Part shown: piece after piece, positions 24,756-31,989 of the stretch
How the letters are laid out: every line of letters starts with the position of its first letter
How positions within the stretch are numbered: the stretch's first letter is position 1
Assembly (NCBI GenBank): GCA_947463915.1
Contig: CANHVO010000017.1
Coordinates: 1 to 42,213, forward strand
DNA length: 42,213 nt
Reading direction: 5' to 3'
Source: Planctomycetaceae bacterium
Lineage (GTDB): Bacteria; Planctomycetota; Planctomycetia; Pirellulales; Pirellulaceae
Translations under genes and position numbers: made by a program
The notes under the pieces: generated by a model
Told to the model about the DNA's origin: nothing
The model's database searches: none
What the model saw: the letters and a program-made list of their open reading frames with translations, nothing else

Positions 24756-25191
24756 ATTTTGATCTCGATTCTTTTACACGGGAAATGAGCGCGTCGCGCT
24801 GAGGTAGTTTTCCTAAGTGCTACTAAGGAGCGAAACTCGTGCCAATTGGGAAGGAGGGGCCTCAACCAACGATTTTTGTATGGCGCTCGTGACACGAAAT
24901 GTGCTGACGAACAATCTCCCGTCTTCCAAGTGTGACAACCGCGGCAAATCGGGCGAAAATCGAGTCATGATGGCTCATTTCCTATCTCTCTAATCCGTCT
25001 CGCACACAAACGAATTCGTAGCTAGAAAGGGTAAGGCCCCTGCTGAACCGTAGCGTTACAAGCTCGGCAAGAGCCTCGCTCTCCCGATTGCTAGAAGGGA
25101 ACATGGCATTTCAAAGATGTTGGAAGCTGTGGACTCTCGCTTCCAAACTGGCATCGACCCCGGGTAAGCGAAGTCGATATAGTAAGCTGAT
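24756..25191. other. Intergenic region upstream of lptF-exbD
   Basis: No credible gene. It should hold the promoters of the divergent DksA-like and LptF-like genes. A segment near 25060-25125 (GCTCGGCAAGAGCCTCGCTC and onward to CAAAGATGTTG) is related to the repeat at 29697-29805. Confidence 0.6.
25060..25125. repeat. Partial dispersed repeat shared with 29697-29805
   Basis: CGGCAAGAGCCTCGCTCTCC, then a similar run to TTTCAAAGATGTTG, matches the right half of the hairpin element at 29697-29805 with scattered differences. The left arm is missing here. Confidence 0.6.
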
Positions 25192-26391
25192 ATGTTTCCG
25201 TCGAAATTTACACGCTATATCCTTTGGGACGTTATCAAACTATTTGGCTTATCGCTGACCGCGATGACCTCGTTGATATCTTTGGTTTTTGTGGGGCAGC
25301 AGCTTATCGCGTCTGATTTGAGCTACCTGTCGGTGGCCAAATTGATGCCGTACCTCTTTCTCATGGGACTTCAGTATTCCGTCCCACCTACCATTTTGTT
25401 TTCTGTTTGTTGCGTCTACGGGCGAATTTCTGCGGATAACGAGATTGTTGCATTAAAAAGCGGTGGCATCTCGCCTATGTGCATTTTTCGGCCCGCCGTA
25501 ATTCTTGGCTTTTTGTTGAGCGTTCCATCTGTTTGGATCAACGACATGGCGGTTTCATGGGCTAAACCTACGATCGAACACGTTATCCTGCGATCCCTAG
25601 AGGAGATCATTTACAAAGGGCTTAGTTCGAAAAAGGCGTACAATTCTGAGAAAGGGTTTGCAATCCATGTTCAGGAGGTCAAGGACCGATGGCTCATCAA
25701 GCCCAACATTTGGATGCAGAGCGATAACCAGTTGACGACGATTATCGCTGAACGGGCCAAGATTTCGATCGATCCTGAAAAGGACAAGATGATTATCGAG
25801 TTGGTTGATTCGCTCATAGTTCTTGTGGATGGCAACGGACAAAAGGAGAGCCGGATCCCTGGCTCTGAACCCTTCGAGATGCCGCTGAATCTGGCCAACA
25901 AGAACGGGACTAGTTCCGTTCGTCCTGCTCACTATTCGATAGGCCAAATACCTGCAGAGCTTGCTCGTGAAAACGGCTTAAATGACCGGCGACGCGAGAA
26001 GCTTGCGACTCGCCAAGCGATCGCTTTAGCGTCAGGCCGTTATGTCAGCTTGAACGATGACGCTTCCAGGAAGATTGCCGATGAAATGGCCGAAACCGAC
26101 AACAGGCTGGCGCGCCTCAAGACAGAGCCAATGCGGCGATGGTCTCAGGGGTTCAGCTGCCTCGCGTTCGTTTGGATTGGAGTTCCGATGGCGGTATTGA
26201 TTCGAAGTGCCGACTATTGGTGGACTTTTGGCGTTTGTTTCGTTCCGATTTTGCTGATCTACTATCCAATCTTTGGATTGACATTAGAATTTTCAAAGGA
26301 TGGGACTTGGCCGGCATCTACTTTATGGCTGAGTAACATCACGCTAATCCTGATCGGGACTTGGCAAATGCGAAAAGTCATTCGAACCTAA
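25192..26391 (+). CDS. LptF/LptG family permease
   Basis: A 399-residue inner-membrane protein of the YjgP/YjgQ family (LptF/LptG), which with LptB extracts lipopolysaccharide from the inner membrane. Three N-terminal helices (about 15-37, 52-75, 98-118) and three C-terminal helices (about 310-335, 338-360, 372-393) bracket a beta-jellyroll periplasmic domain (about 125-300). The family segments LYGRISADNEIVALKSGGIS-like run (YGRISADNEIVALKSGG) and the C-terminal WIGVPMAVLIRS are clear. The jellyroll is shorter and more hydrophilic than in E. coli and has a helical insert near 260-300. Presence fits the outer membrane of planctomycetes. ExbD genes follow without a gap, so this looks like an envelope operon. 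LptA, LptB and the partner permease are not in the window. Confidence 0.9.
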   Translation: MFPSKFTRYILWDVIKLFGLSLTAMTSLISLVFVGQQLIASDLSYLSVAKLMPYLFLMGLQYSVPPTILFSVCCVYGRISADNEIVALKSGGISPMCIFRPAVILGFLLSVPSVWINDMAVSWAKPTIEHVILRSLEEIIYKGLSSKKAYNSEKGFAIHVQEVKDRWLIKPNIWMQSDNQLTTIIAERAKISIDPEKDKMIIELVDSLIVLVDGNGQKESRIPGSEPFEMPLNLANKNGTSSVRPAHYSIGQIPAELARENGLNDRRREKLATRQAIALASGRYVSLNDDASRKIADEMAETDNRLARLKTEPMRRWSQGFSCLAFVWIGVPMAVLIRSADYWWTFGVCFVPILLIYYPIFGLTLEFSKDGTWPASTLWLSNITLILIGTWQMRKVIRT

Positions 26392-26408
26392 ACCAAGCGT
26401 TAGCTCCT

Positions 26409-26828
26409 GTGAGAATCCCCAATTACCGTGGATCCAAAGGTGTCACAATCAATATGACACCCATGATCGACGTGACTTTCTTGCTCATCATTTTCTTTTT
26501 GGTTAGCAGTCACTTGGCCAAGCAGGAGAACTTCCTCAAACTTGATTTACCCGTCGCAGATGCAGGCTTGCTGGATGTTATAGATCGACCAACAGTAACC
26601 GTTCAAGTCTTGCCTTCCGGCGAATATCAAGTTTCCAACGTCGCAATGCCGTTGGAACAAGTTGCACGTGCCATTTTAAGTCGAATGCGCGTCGAACAAG
26701 AAGCGTTGCGGATTCGAATTCGAACCGACCGCGCGACTCCGTACAAGTACATTGCATCCCTACTCAAAGTGTGTTCGCAAACGGGCAACTCCGACGTGGT
26801 GTTTGCGGTGTACGAGGAGAAAGGCTGA
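26409..26828 (+). CDS. ExbD/TolR-type biopolymer transport protein 1
   Basis: The GTG at 26409 gives VRIPNYRGSKGVTINMTPMI, the usual start of planctomycete ExbD proteins as I recall them; a TTG at 26361 would overlap the permease gene by 31 bases. Neither has a good ribosome site, so the start is uncertain. The 139-residue protein has the conserved MTPMIDVTFLLIIFFLV with the proton-linked aspartate in the single membrane helix, then a small periplasmic domain (ending VVFAVYEEKG). ExbD works with ExbB as a proton-driven motor that powers outer-membrane processes. No ExbB gene is in the window. The stop TGA overlaps the ATG of the second ExbD gene. Confidence 0.9.
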   Translation: MRIPNYRGSKGVTINMTPMIDVTFLLIIFFLVSSHLAKQENFLKLDLPVADAGLLDVIDRPTVTVQVLPSGEYQVSNVAMPLEQVARAILSRMRVEQEALRIRIRTDRATPYKYIASLLKVCSQTGNSDVVFAVYEEKG

Positions 26829-27295
26829 TGAGAACCGCCTATTCCGATCCTTCCAAAAGCGCTTCGGTCGACAGCATGATGACACCGATGATCGATGTCG
26901 TATTCTTGCTTTTGGTTTTCTTTCTTTCGACTTCATCCTTTCAAAAGCTCGAAAAAGCCCTGCCAAGCGCAACGGCCGCAGCTCCGGATACCCAAAAACA
27001 GGGAAACGCGACCGAACAAGAGCTTGCGAAAAGCCTGAGCGATTTAAGCGATGTTGTGATTCGTATCCGCATCCCAAAGGAAGCATCCACACAAGTTGTG
27101 GAGTACACCGTGAATGGTGATACCGCAGCTTCTTTGGCGGAATTGACCAGTAGAATGAGTCAGCTCGTTCGAGTCCAACCCGATGTGCCGATTGTCATCG
27201 ACCCAGAGGACAATGTTCCGGCGGGTGAAGCGATTCGTGTGTACGATATCGCGCGAGCCAATGGTTCGCTTGCGGTTTTCTTAGTGGCTCGTTAG
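26828..27295 (+). CDS. ExbD/TolR-type biopolymer transport protein 2
   Basis: The ATG at 26828 overlaps the previous stop (TGATG) and is preceded by GAGGAGAAAGG. The 155-residue protein has MMTPMIDVVFLLLVFFLST with the conserved aspartate, a Thr/Ala/Gln-rich linker (about 50-75) and a periplasmic domain ending RANGSLAVFLVAR. The two ExbD proteins are different enough to be distinct subunits and probably form one complex with an ExbB encoded elsewhere. An open frame reaches 57 bases further upstream but only within the first ExbD gene. The stop overlaps the stop of the convergent glycosyltransferase gene by three bases with no terminator between. Confidence 0.92.
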   Translation: MRTAYSDPSKSASVDSMMTPMIDVVFLLLVFFLSTSSFQKLEKALPSATAAAPDTQKQGNATEQELAKSLSDLSDVVIRIRIPKEASTQVVEYTVNGDTAASLAELTSRMSQLVRVQPDVPIVIDPEDNVPAGEAIRVYDIARANGSLAVFLVAR

Positions 27296-27918
27296 CGCAT
27301 CTCGGCTTTGGATTGAGCGTTTGTGGACGCCGACTGAATGTACTTGGGCGCCGTGATTCGTCGATGCGATTGGTGAGTCACCTCAAGATCCTCTGCCGTA
27401 TCCTTGATCTTCGACAGTGACTTAACACCATCCTTTCGCATCATCTGAAGACCGTTCACAACAGCTCTTGGAACAGGCCAATGCTCCTCGAGTTTTCGGC
27501 CCCAATCATGCAGACGCTGCAACAATTGCTGGTCGATTCTACGGACCCGAGTGGCAGCGCGTGCAATTACCAATTGCTCGTCTTTTCTCAGTTGCCATAG
27601 CTGAAGGATTTCCTCGAAATCGATTGCTTCGTAGGATTGATGCAGGAAAATGAAATCACCTCGAGCCAAACACAGTACCGATTCAACCGCCTGTGCTGGT
27701 CCTACGGAGGTCATGTTGCGAACAACATTGACTTGGGGATACCTCCTTCGCATATCGTCAAGTACTTCCGGAGTCGCGTCTTCTGATTGATCATCGACGA
27801 CAATCAACTGAACGTCGCTACATAGCTCGCAAAGCAATTCAAGTAGCTTCTCCACGCGGTCTTCGATTTGGGATTGCCGATCACGAACCGGAAAAATAAT
27901 GCTGAGTGATTCAGGCAT
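27292..27918 (-). CDS. Family 2 glycosyltransferase-like protein, altered DXD site
   Basis: The ATG at 27918 gives a 208-residue protein starting MPESLSIIFPVRDR, the usual beginning of a GT-A fold family 2 glycosyltransferase; the frame is open to a TTG at 28074, which would add 52 residues. No clear ribosome site marks either start. The fold is shown by LSIIFPVRDRQSQIEDRVE, VQLIVVDDQSEDATPEVLDD and LARGDFIFLHQS. In active enzymes the last segment normally reads FLDAD with the metal-binding DXD; here it is FLHQS, so the protein may be inactive or act differently. The C-terminal third (RRIDQQLLQRLHDWGRKLEE) is helical and basic. It lies next to a polysaccharide-initiating transferase, pointing to envelope glycan work. 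It converges on the second ExbD gene. Confidence 0.78.
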   Translation of the reverse strand: MPESLSIIFPVRDRQSQIEDRVEKLLELLCELCSDVQLIVVDDQSEDATPEVLDDMRRRYPQVNVVRNMTSVGPAQAVESVLCLARGDFIFLHQSYEAIDFEEILQLWQLRKDEQLVIARAATRVRRIDQQLLQRLHDWGRKLEEHWPVPRAVVNGLQMMRKDGVKSLSKIKDTAEDLEVTHQSHRRITAPKYIQSASTNAQSKAEMR

Positions 27919-28224
27919 GCGTTGACTCGACGAAGGATGAGGAAGGGACAAACCGTCCTCGACAGTACTCAACTCAAATACGTTTATTTGGTATCGGGTG
28001 ATTAGCTGGCAAAGCTCGATAGTCGTCACAGAATTAGGTTTTTTGGGGACGTAGCGGTTAGTGGGGAGCCTCAACGCTTGCTGCAGGGCTTTTGAGAGTG
28101 ATTTCTTGGAAACGTTTGAAGCGTGACCTACCGTTTTTCGTCGATCGGATCAGAAACATCCAATCGTAGCGATTAGACCGATTGCGCTAGTTTCTCGCAC
28201 CACCCCCGTAAAAGCCCAAAGAAC

Positions 28225-29625
28225 ATGTCCACGTCCAACATACGGACCACACGGTCGTTTCTGCCGACACTGCTGCATGCCGTCGACTCCATCATGCTTT
28301 GCTTGTCGCTACCGCTCGTACAGTGGCTAACCCTGCAGCCATTGAACCAAGCGACCACGATATCGAGTTTGGTTGCGTGCATCACGCTATTTTTCGTTGG
28401 TGAGCTTTTTGGAATTTACAAGCCGGGCCGCGGTCGCTCAGCAGACAGCGAAGTCGGCTTGGCCGCAGCCGCTTGGACCGTGACATTCGTATTGCTCATG
28501 CTCATCGGATTGTTTACGAGAAGCATTGAGACCTTTGCGCGATCGTCGCTTGTTGCCTGGTTCTTTGTCGGTGGGCTTTTTGTGCTGACAATGCACATGT
28601 GCCTTCGAAGCATACTGGAACTTCTTGGCCGACGTGGATATGGGGTCAGCAAAACCGCGATCGTAGGCTCGAATCGACTTGGGCTCGAAGTCGCTCGCAA
28701 TGCACAAGAATCATCCGATAGCGGACTGAAAATCGTTGGTTTCTTTGATGACCGAGGCGATGGACGACGAGCCGATACAACGGAGAATATGCCTCCGTTC
28801 ATTGGAGACAGCAACAAATTGTTAGAGATGGTTGAAGCCGGCGAGATCGACACGGTTCTCATTACGCTTCCGATGCGAGCGGAGAAGCGGATTCAATCCG
28901 TGCTGGATCGCTTGGCCAACACAACAGCGTCTGCGTATATCGTGCCCGATTTTTTCGTGTTCGAATTACTTCACTCGCGCTGGACTCACGTGGGGGGACT
29001 GCCCGTGGTTAGCGTTTTCGAAACACCGATTTATGGCGTTGATGGTTGGCTAAAACGATCCTTGGATTTATCCATCAGCTTAGTCGGAGTTGTCATGGTT
29101 TCGCCCATACTCTTGGTTTGTGGGCTACTCGTCAAGTTCAGTTCTCCCGGGCCGGTCTTCTTCCTACAAAAGCGATACGGTTTAGATGGGAAAGAGATCT
29201 TGGTTTGGAAGTTTAGGTCGATGTATACGTGTGACAATGGTCCTGTGGTTAAGCAAGCGACCAAGAACGATCCCCGAATAACGCCAGTAGGTGCGATTCT
29301 TCGAAAGACATCGATGGACGAATTACCGCAGTTGTTCAACGTGATTATGGGCAACATGTCGTTGGTAGGCCCTCGCCCGCATGCGAATGCGCACAACGAG
29401 CATTTCAGGAAGCTGATTCGAGGCTACATGATGCGACACAAAGTCAAACCCGGCATCACTGGGCTTGCGCAAGTCGAAGGCAGTCGAGGAGAAACGGACA
29501 CCGTTGAGAAAATGGAAGCACGCATCTCTCTGGATCACAGGTACATCCGCGATTGGTCGATCTGGATGGACGTCAAAATCCTTTTCAAAACGTTCTTTGT
29601 TGTACTTAGACGAGACGCATACTAG
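28225..29625 (+). CDS. Undecaprenyl-phosphate sugar phosphotransferase, WcaJ-like
   Basis: A 466-residue polyprenyl glycosylphosphotransferase that transfers a sugar 1-phosphate, probably glucose or galactose, onto undecaprenyl phosphate to begin an exopolysaccharide repeat unit. It has four N-terminal membrane helices (about 12-35, 47-66, 80-98, 104-126), a CoA-binding-like domain (about 145-265: TAIVGSNRLGLEVARN), a fifth helix after KRSLDLSISLVGV (about 276-300) and the C-terminal catalytic domain with WKFRSM, DELPQLFNVIMGNMSLVGPRP and KPGITGLAQVEG. The length matches WcaJ (464). The start ATG at 28225 has a weak ribosome site (CCCGTAAAAG). The gene is divergent from the glycosyltransferase-like gene. 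No further polysaccharide cluster is visible downstream. Confidence 0.93.
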   Translation: MSTSNIRTTRSFLPTLLHAVDSIMLCLSLPLVQWLTLQPLNQATTISSLVACITLFFVGELFGIYKPGRGRSADSEVGLAAAAWTVTFVLLMLIGLFTRSIETFARSSLVAWFFVGGLFVLTMHMCLRSILELLGRRGYGVSKTAIVGSNRLGLEVARNAQESSDSGLKIVGFFDDRGDGRRADTTENMPPFIGDSNKLLEMVEAGEIDTVLITLPMRAEKRIQSVLDRLANTTASAYIVPDFFVFELLHSRWTHVGGLPVVSVFETPIYGVDGWLKRSLDLSISLVGVVMVSPILLVCGLLVKFSSPGPVFFLQKRYGLDGKEILVWKFRSMYTCDNGPVVKQATKNDPRITPVGAILRKTSMDELPQLFNVIMGNMSLVGPRPHANAHNEHFRKLIRGYMMRHKVKPGITGLAQVEGSRGETDTVEKMEARISLDHRYIRDWSIWMDVKILFKTFFVVLRRDAY

Positions 29626-29696
29626 GGCAAACAGGCAAAACGAGTTATCGCTCTGCCCATCGTGTTGGACTCCCCGTGCAAAGTCAATTCCGTTGA

Positions 29697-29805
29697 AGAC
29701 CTTTGGGAGGGCGAGGCTCCTGCCGAGCCAACGGTGCCACGGTTCGGCAGGAGCCTCACCCGCCTCACCCTCCCGAGTGCTCTTAGGGGAACTGGCGTTG
29801 CAAAG
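29697..29805. repeat. Dispersed hairpin element with CGGCAGGAGCCTC arm
   Basis: GGGAGGGCGAGGCTCCTGCC is followed by its near complement GGTTCGGCAGGAGCCTCACC..CTCCC, giving a long imperfect stem around an internal loop. The right part recurs at 25060-25125. It lies behind the WcaJ-like gene. Confidence 0.7.
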
Positions 29806-29836
29806 ATGTTTGAATCAGTGGTGGCGAACCTGCCCT

Positions 29837-30364
29837 TTACTTTTCGTCCGGCAGAGAATACTCAAAATCGTAAAAGTGCTTTCGATCGACGATTCGAATT
29901 TGCATTACCCCCTCAATTCCAACTAGGTCGCCCGTTCCCGAATCAGGTATCACGCCGATCGTAAGCGATTGCCTTCCTTTTGCCATCGTCCCTGAGTGCT
30001 GAATGAGGAAGCTACCTTTTTTCCCGTTCAATTCACCTTCAATCCGTTCAATGGCAACGTAACCAGCTGAATCTTTGATGCTGGTCATCCCTGTCAGCAT
30101 TCGACCTTTGCCAGCCCCATGCAATTCGCCCCGATACATTTTGTCCAAAAGCATCATGCCCATTTGCGGATCGCCCGAATCTGCAGGGATTATTTTGACA
30201 TCGAATTCACCCGTGATCTTTTTCATGTACTTTTTCTCGATTGAGGTTTTTGAAGGTGATGGCTCATCGGCAATCAAGTACCTGACGCGGTAATCCGTGG
30301 GCACCAGGCAATCGAGAGCGATGAGAAATAAAACGGTTCGCAAAGGAACACGAAATTGAAACAT
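29837..30364 (-). CDS. DUF3224 family protein, probably exported
   Basis: The ATG at 30364 opens a 175-residue protein with an N-terminal hydrophobic segment (about 8-20, TVLFLIALDCLVP) resembling a signal peptide or anchor; other in-frame starts (30415, TTG 30487) would add 17 to 41 residues without a better ribosome site. The rest matches DUF3224 in pattern: ITGEFDVKIIP, MYRGELHGAGKGRML, SAGYVAIERIEGELNGKKGSFLIQH, SGTMAKG, LTIGVIPDSGTGDLVGIEG and YDFEYSLPD. Those proteins form a small beta-barrel and have no established function; some are linked to stress. The gene is divergent from an AraC-type regulator 98 bases away, which probably controls it. This regulatory link is inference. Confidence 0.85.
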   Translation of the reverse strand: MFQFRVPLRTVLFLIALDCLVPTDYRVRYLIADEPSPSKTSIEKKYMKKITGEFDVKIIPADSGDPQMGMMLLDKMYRGELHGAGKGRMLTGMTSIKDSAGYVAIERIEGELNGKKGSFLIQHSGTMAKGRQSLTIGVIPDSGTGDLVGIEGVMQIRIVDRKHFYDFEYSLPDEK

Positions 30365-30462
30365 GGTTTGGAATTTGTCCGATCGTCCCCATAGAATGTC
30401 TTCGTTTGTCGCCATCGGTAGTTTAATGGAGTTGCCTGAACTAGATATTGAAGAAACACGAC

Positions 30463-31266
30463 ATGCTGACTCGAAAAACAATCCCACCCAAAGGTGTACT
30501 GCACGTTTCTCTTAACGAACCGATGTTTGGCTTGGAGCGATTCGAGCCCAGCCAATCACTCTCCCCGTTTATCGAGCACTATTGGGCCGTAATTTGGGAT
30601 CATCAACCGAGAGTTCTTCGTGAGACCGTTCCTCATCCGTCGGTTCACCTGGTTTTCGAGCCAAGTCAATCCCAGCTACATGGTATACACCTAAAGCGAT
30701 TTTCACGTTGGATTGAAGGGTCGGGCCGCGTTCTCGGCGTAAAATTTCGCCCTGGCGGATTTCGCCCATTCTATCAAAAGGATGTTCGCTTTCTGACGAA
30801 CACGATAGTCAGTCCTTTAGCCGTGTTTGGCCCGGCCATCGCCCAGTTGGAAACGATAATCGCCGACATGAGTTCCGCGGATGCCGCCTTTGATCGCATC
30901 GATTCCTTCCTGACTCAGATAGGTCCGAATGCGACCGAAGAGTTGGAATTGGCGAATCGAATTGTACAGGTGATTTCAACCAATCGGTCCATAACGCGCG
31001 TCGAGATGATATCGGAGAACTTTGGCATCGGATTGCGTACATTGCAAAGACTGTTCCTCGGTTATGTAGGAGTCAGTCCCAAGTGGGTGATTCAGCGCTT
31101 TCGATTGATAGAGGCCGCTGAACGAATGCGAGACACCTCGCAGCAGATGGATTTTGCTATGCTGGCGTTGGAGCTAGGTTACTCAGACCAATCTCACCTG
31201 ATACGCGACTTCAAGGTCATGGTTGGGATGACGCCGGCACAGTACCGACGATCGCTAAATACATAA
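30463..31266 (+). CDS. AraC family transcriptional regulator
   Basis: The ATG at 30463 gives a 267-residue protein; a TTG at 30448 adds five residues. An N-terminal sensor domain (about 15-140, FIEHYWAVIWDHQPRVLRETVPHP...GVKFRPGGFRPF) is of the DUF6597 type found in many AraC regulators. The C-terminal domain (about 165-262) has two helix-turn-helix units: ITRVEMISENFGIGLRTLQRLF and FAMLALELGYSDQSHLIRDFKVMVGMTPAQYRR. It binds DNA and regulates transcription in response to a small ligand that is unknown. It is divergent from the DUF3224 gene, the likely target. Confidence 0.94.
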   Translation: MLTRKTIPPKGVLHVSLNEPMFGLERFEPSQSLSPFIEHYWAVIWDHQPRVLRETVPHPSVHLVFEPSQSQLHGIHLKRFSRWIEGSGRVLGVKFRPGGFRPFYQKDVRFLTNTIVSPLAVFGPAIAQLETIIADMSSADAAFDRIDSFLTQIGPNATEELELANRIVQVISTNRSITRVEMISENFGIGLRTLQRLFLGYVGVSPKWVIQRFRLIEAAERMRDTSQQMDFAMLALELGYSDQSHLIRDFKVMVGMTPAQYRRSLNT

Positions 31267-31356
31267 CCTTGTAATTGGCCGGTTAATTCGCTTGGAACGG
31301 GCATTTGGTTCGGGTTGTTTCTTTGGCGTTCTGGAATCCGGTGAGGTGTACGCAAT

Positions 31357-31371
31357 CGTCGCGGAGCGACG
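31357..31371. repeat. Small palindrome CGTCGC-GGA-GCGACG
   Basis: A perfect 6-bp stem with a 3-base loop behind the AraC gene. Too short to call a terminator; it may be part of a dispersed repeat. The gap from 31267 to 31476 holds nothing else recognisable. Confidence 0.45.
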
Positions 31372-31476
31372 AACGACAATGTCGCCCTTCGCTTTCTGCG
31401 AAGTTAGCGTGAGGCCAGAACGACTATCTATCAGCAACACAATATCATTCGGCCGATACTTAACCTAGTCGATGGC

Positions 31477-31944
31477 TTATGGCGAATCGGATAGCTCTAG
31501 GGCATAAAAGCGACTGAATGGATTTTCGGTGTAGCCGCCGAATGCCGAGCAAGGAACAAAGCCTCGCGACTCATAAAGGCGAATGGCAGGTTCAAACGCA
31601 TCACCAGAGCCAGTCTCTAGGCTCAATCGGCGATAGCCTCTCAATTTAGCTGTCGAGATGATGTGATCTAGCAGTAGGCGAGCCACTCCTTTGCGCAAAT
31701 AATTGGGGTGGGTTCGCATCGACTTGATTTCGCCATGTTGCGAGTCCATCTCTTTTAAAGCACCACATCCCGCAACGGCTTGGTTGTCGCGGACAGACCA
31801 AAAAGTCACTGTCGGGCCTTTGAGTGCTTCGATGTCCAGAAAGTGGCAAGCGCCACAAGGTGAGTGCGAGAGCATTCCAGCAAAATGGATTTCCAGCAGC
31901 TCTCGAATCTCAACGCCGGAAAGATCATCAAGGATTATTAGCAT
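31477..31944 (-). CDS. GNAT family N-acetyltransferase
   Basis: A 155-residue acetyltransferase. The acetyl-CoA binding loop is clear in GEIKSMRTHPNYLRKGVARLLLDHII (about 71-97, with RKGVA as the loop), preceded by strand NQAVAGCGALKEMD and followed by YRRLSLETGSG and AIRLYESRGFVPCS. The substrate is not predictable from sequence; the pattern with VAGCGALKE is like the putative N-acetyltransferases of the YedL/YsnE type. It lies 45 bases downstream of the CehA/McbA-like gene on the same strand, so the two may share a transcript. The N terminus LIILDDLSGVEIRELLEIHF is a normal beta-strand plus helix start; ATG at 31944. Confidence 0.9.
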   Translation of the reverse strand: MLIILDDLSGVEIRELLEIHFAGMLSHSPCGACHFLDIEALKGPTVTFWSVRDNQAVAGCGALKEMDSQHGEIKSMRTHPNYLRKGVARLLLDHIISTAKLRGYRRLSLETGSGDAFEPAIRLYESRGFVPCSAFGGYTENPFSRFYALELSDSP

Positions 31945-31989
31945 TTATTTGACTATTCTGAGAAAGAGTGAGCTTCGGTATTTTCGGAA

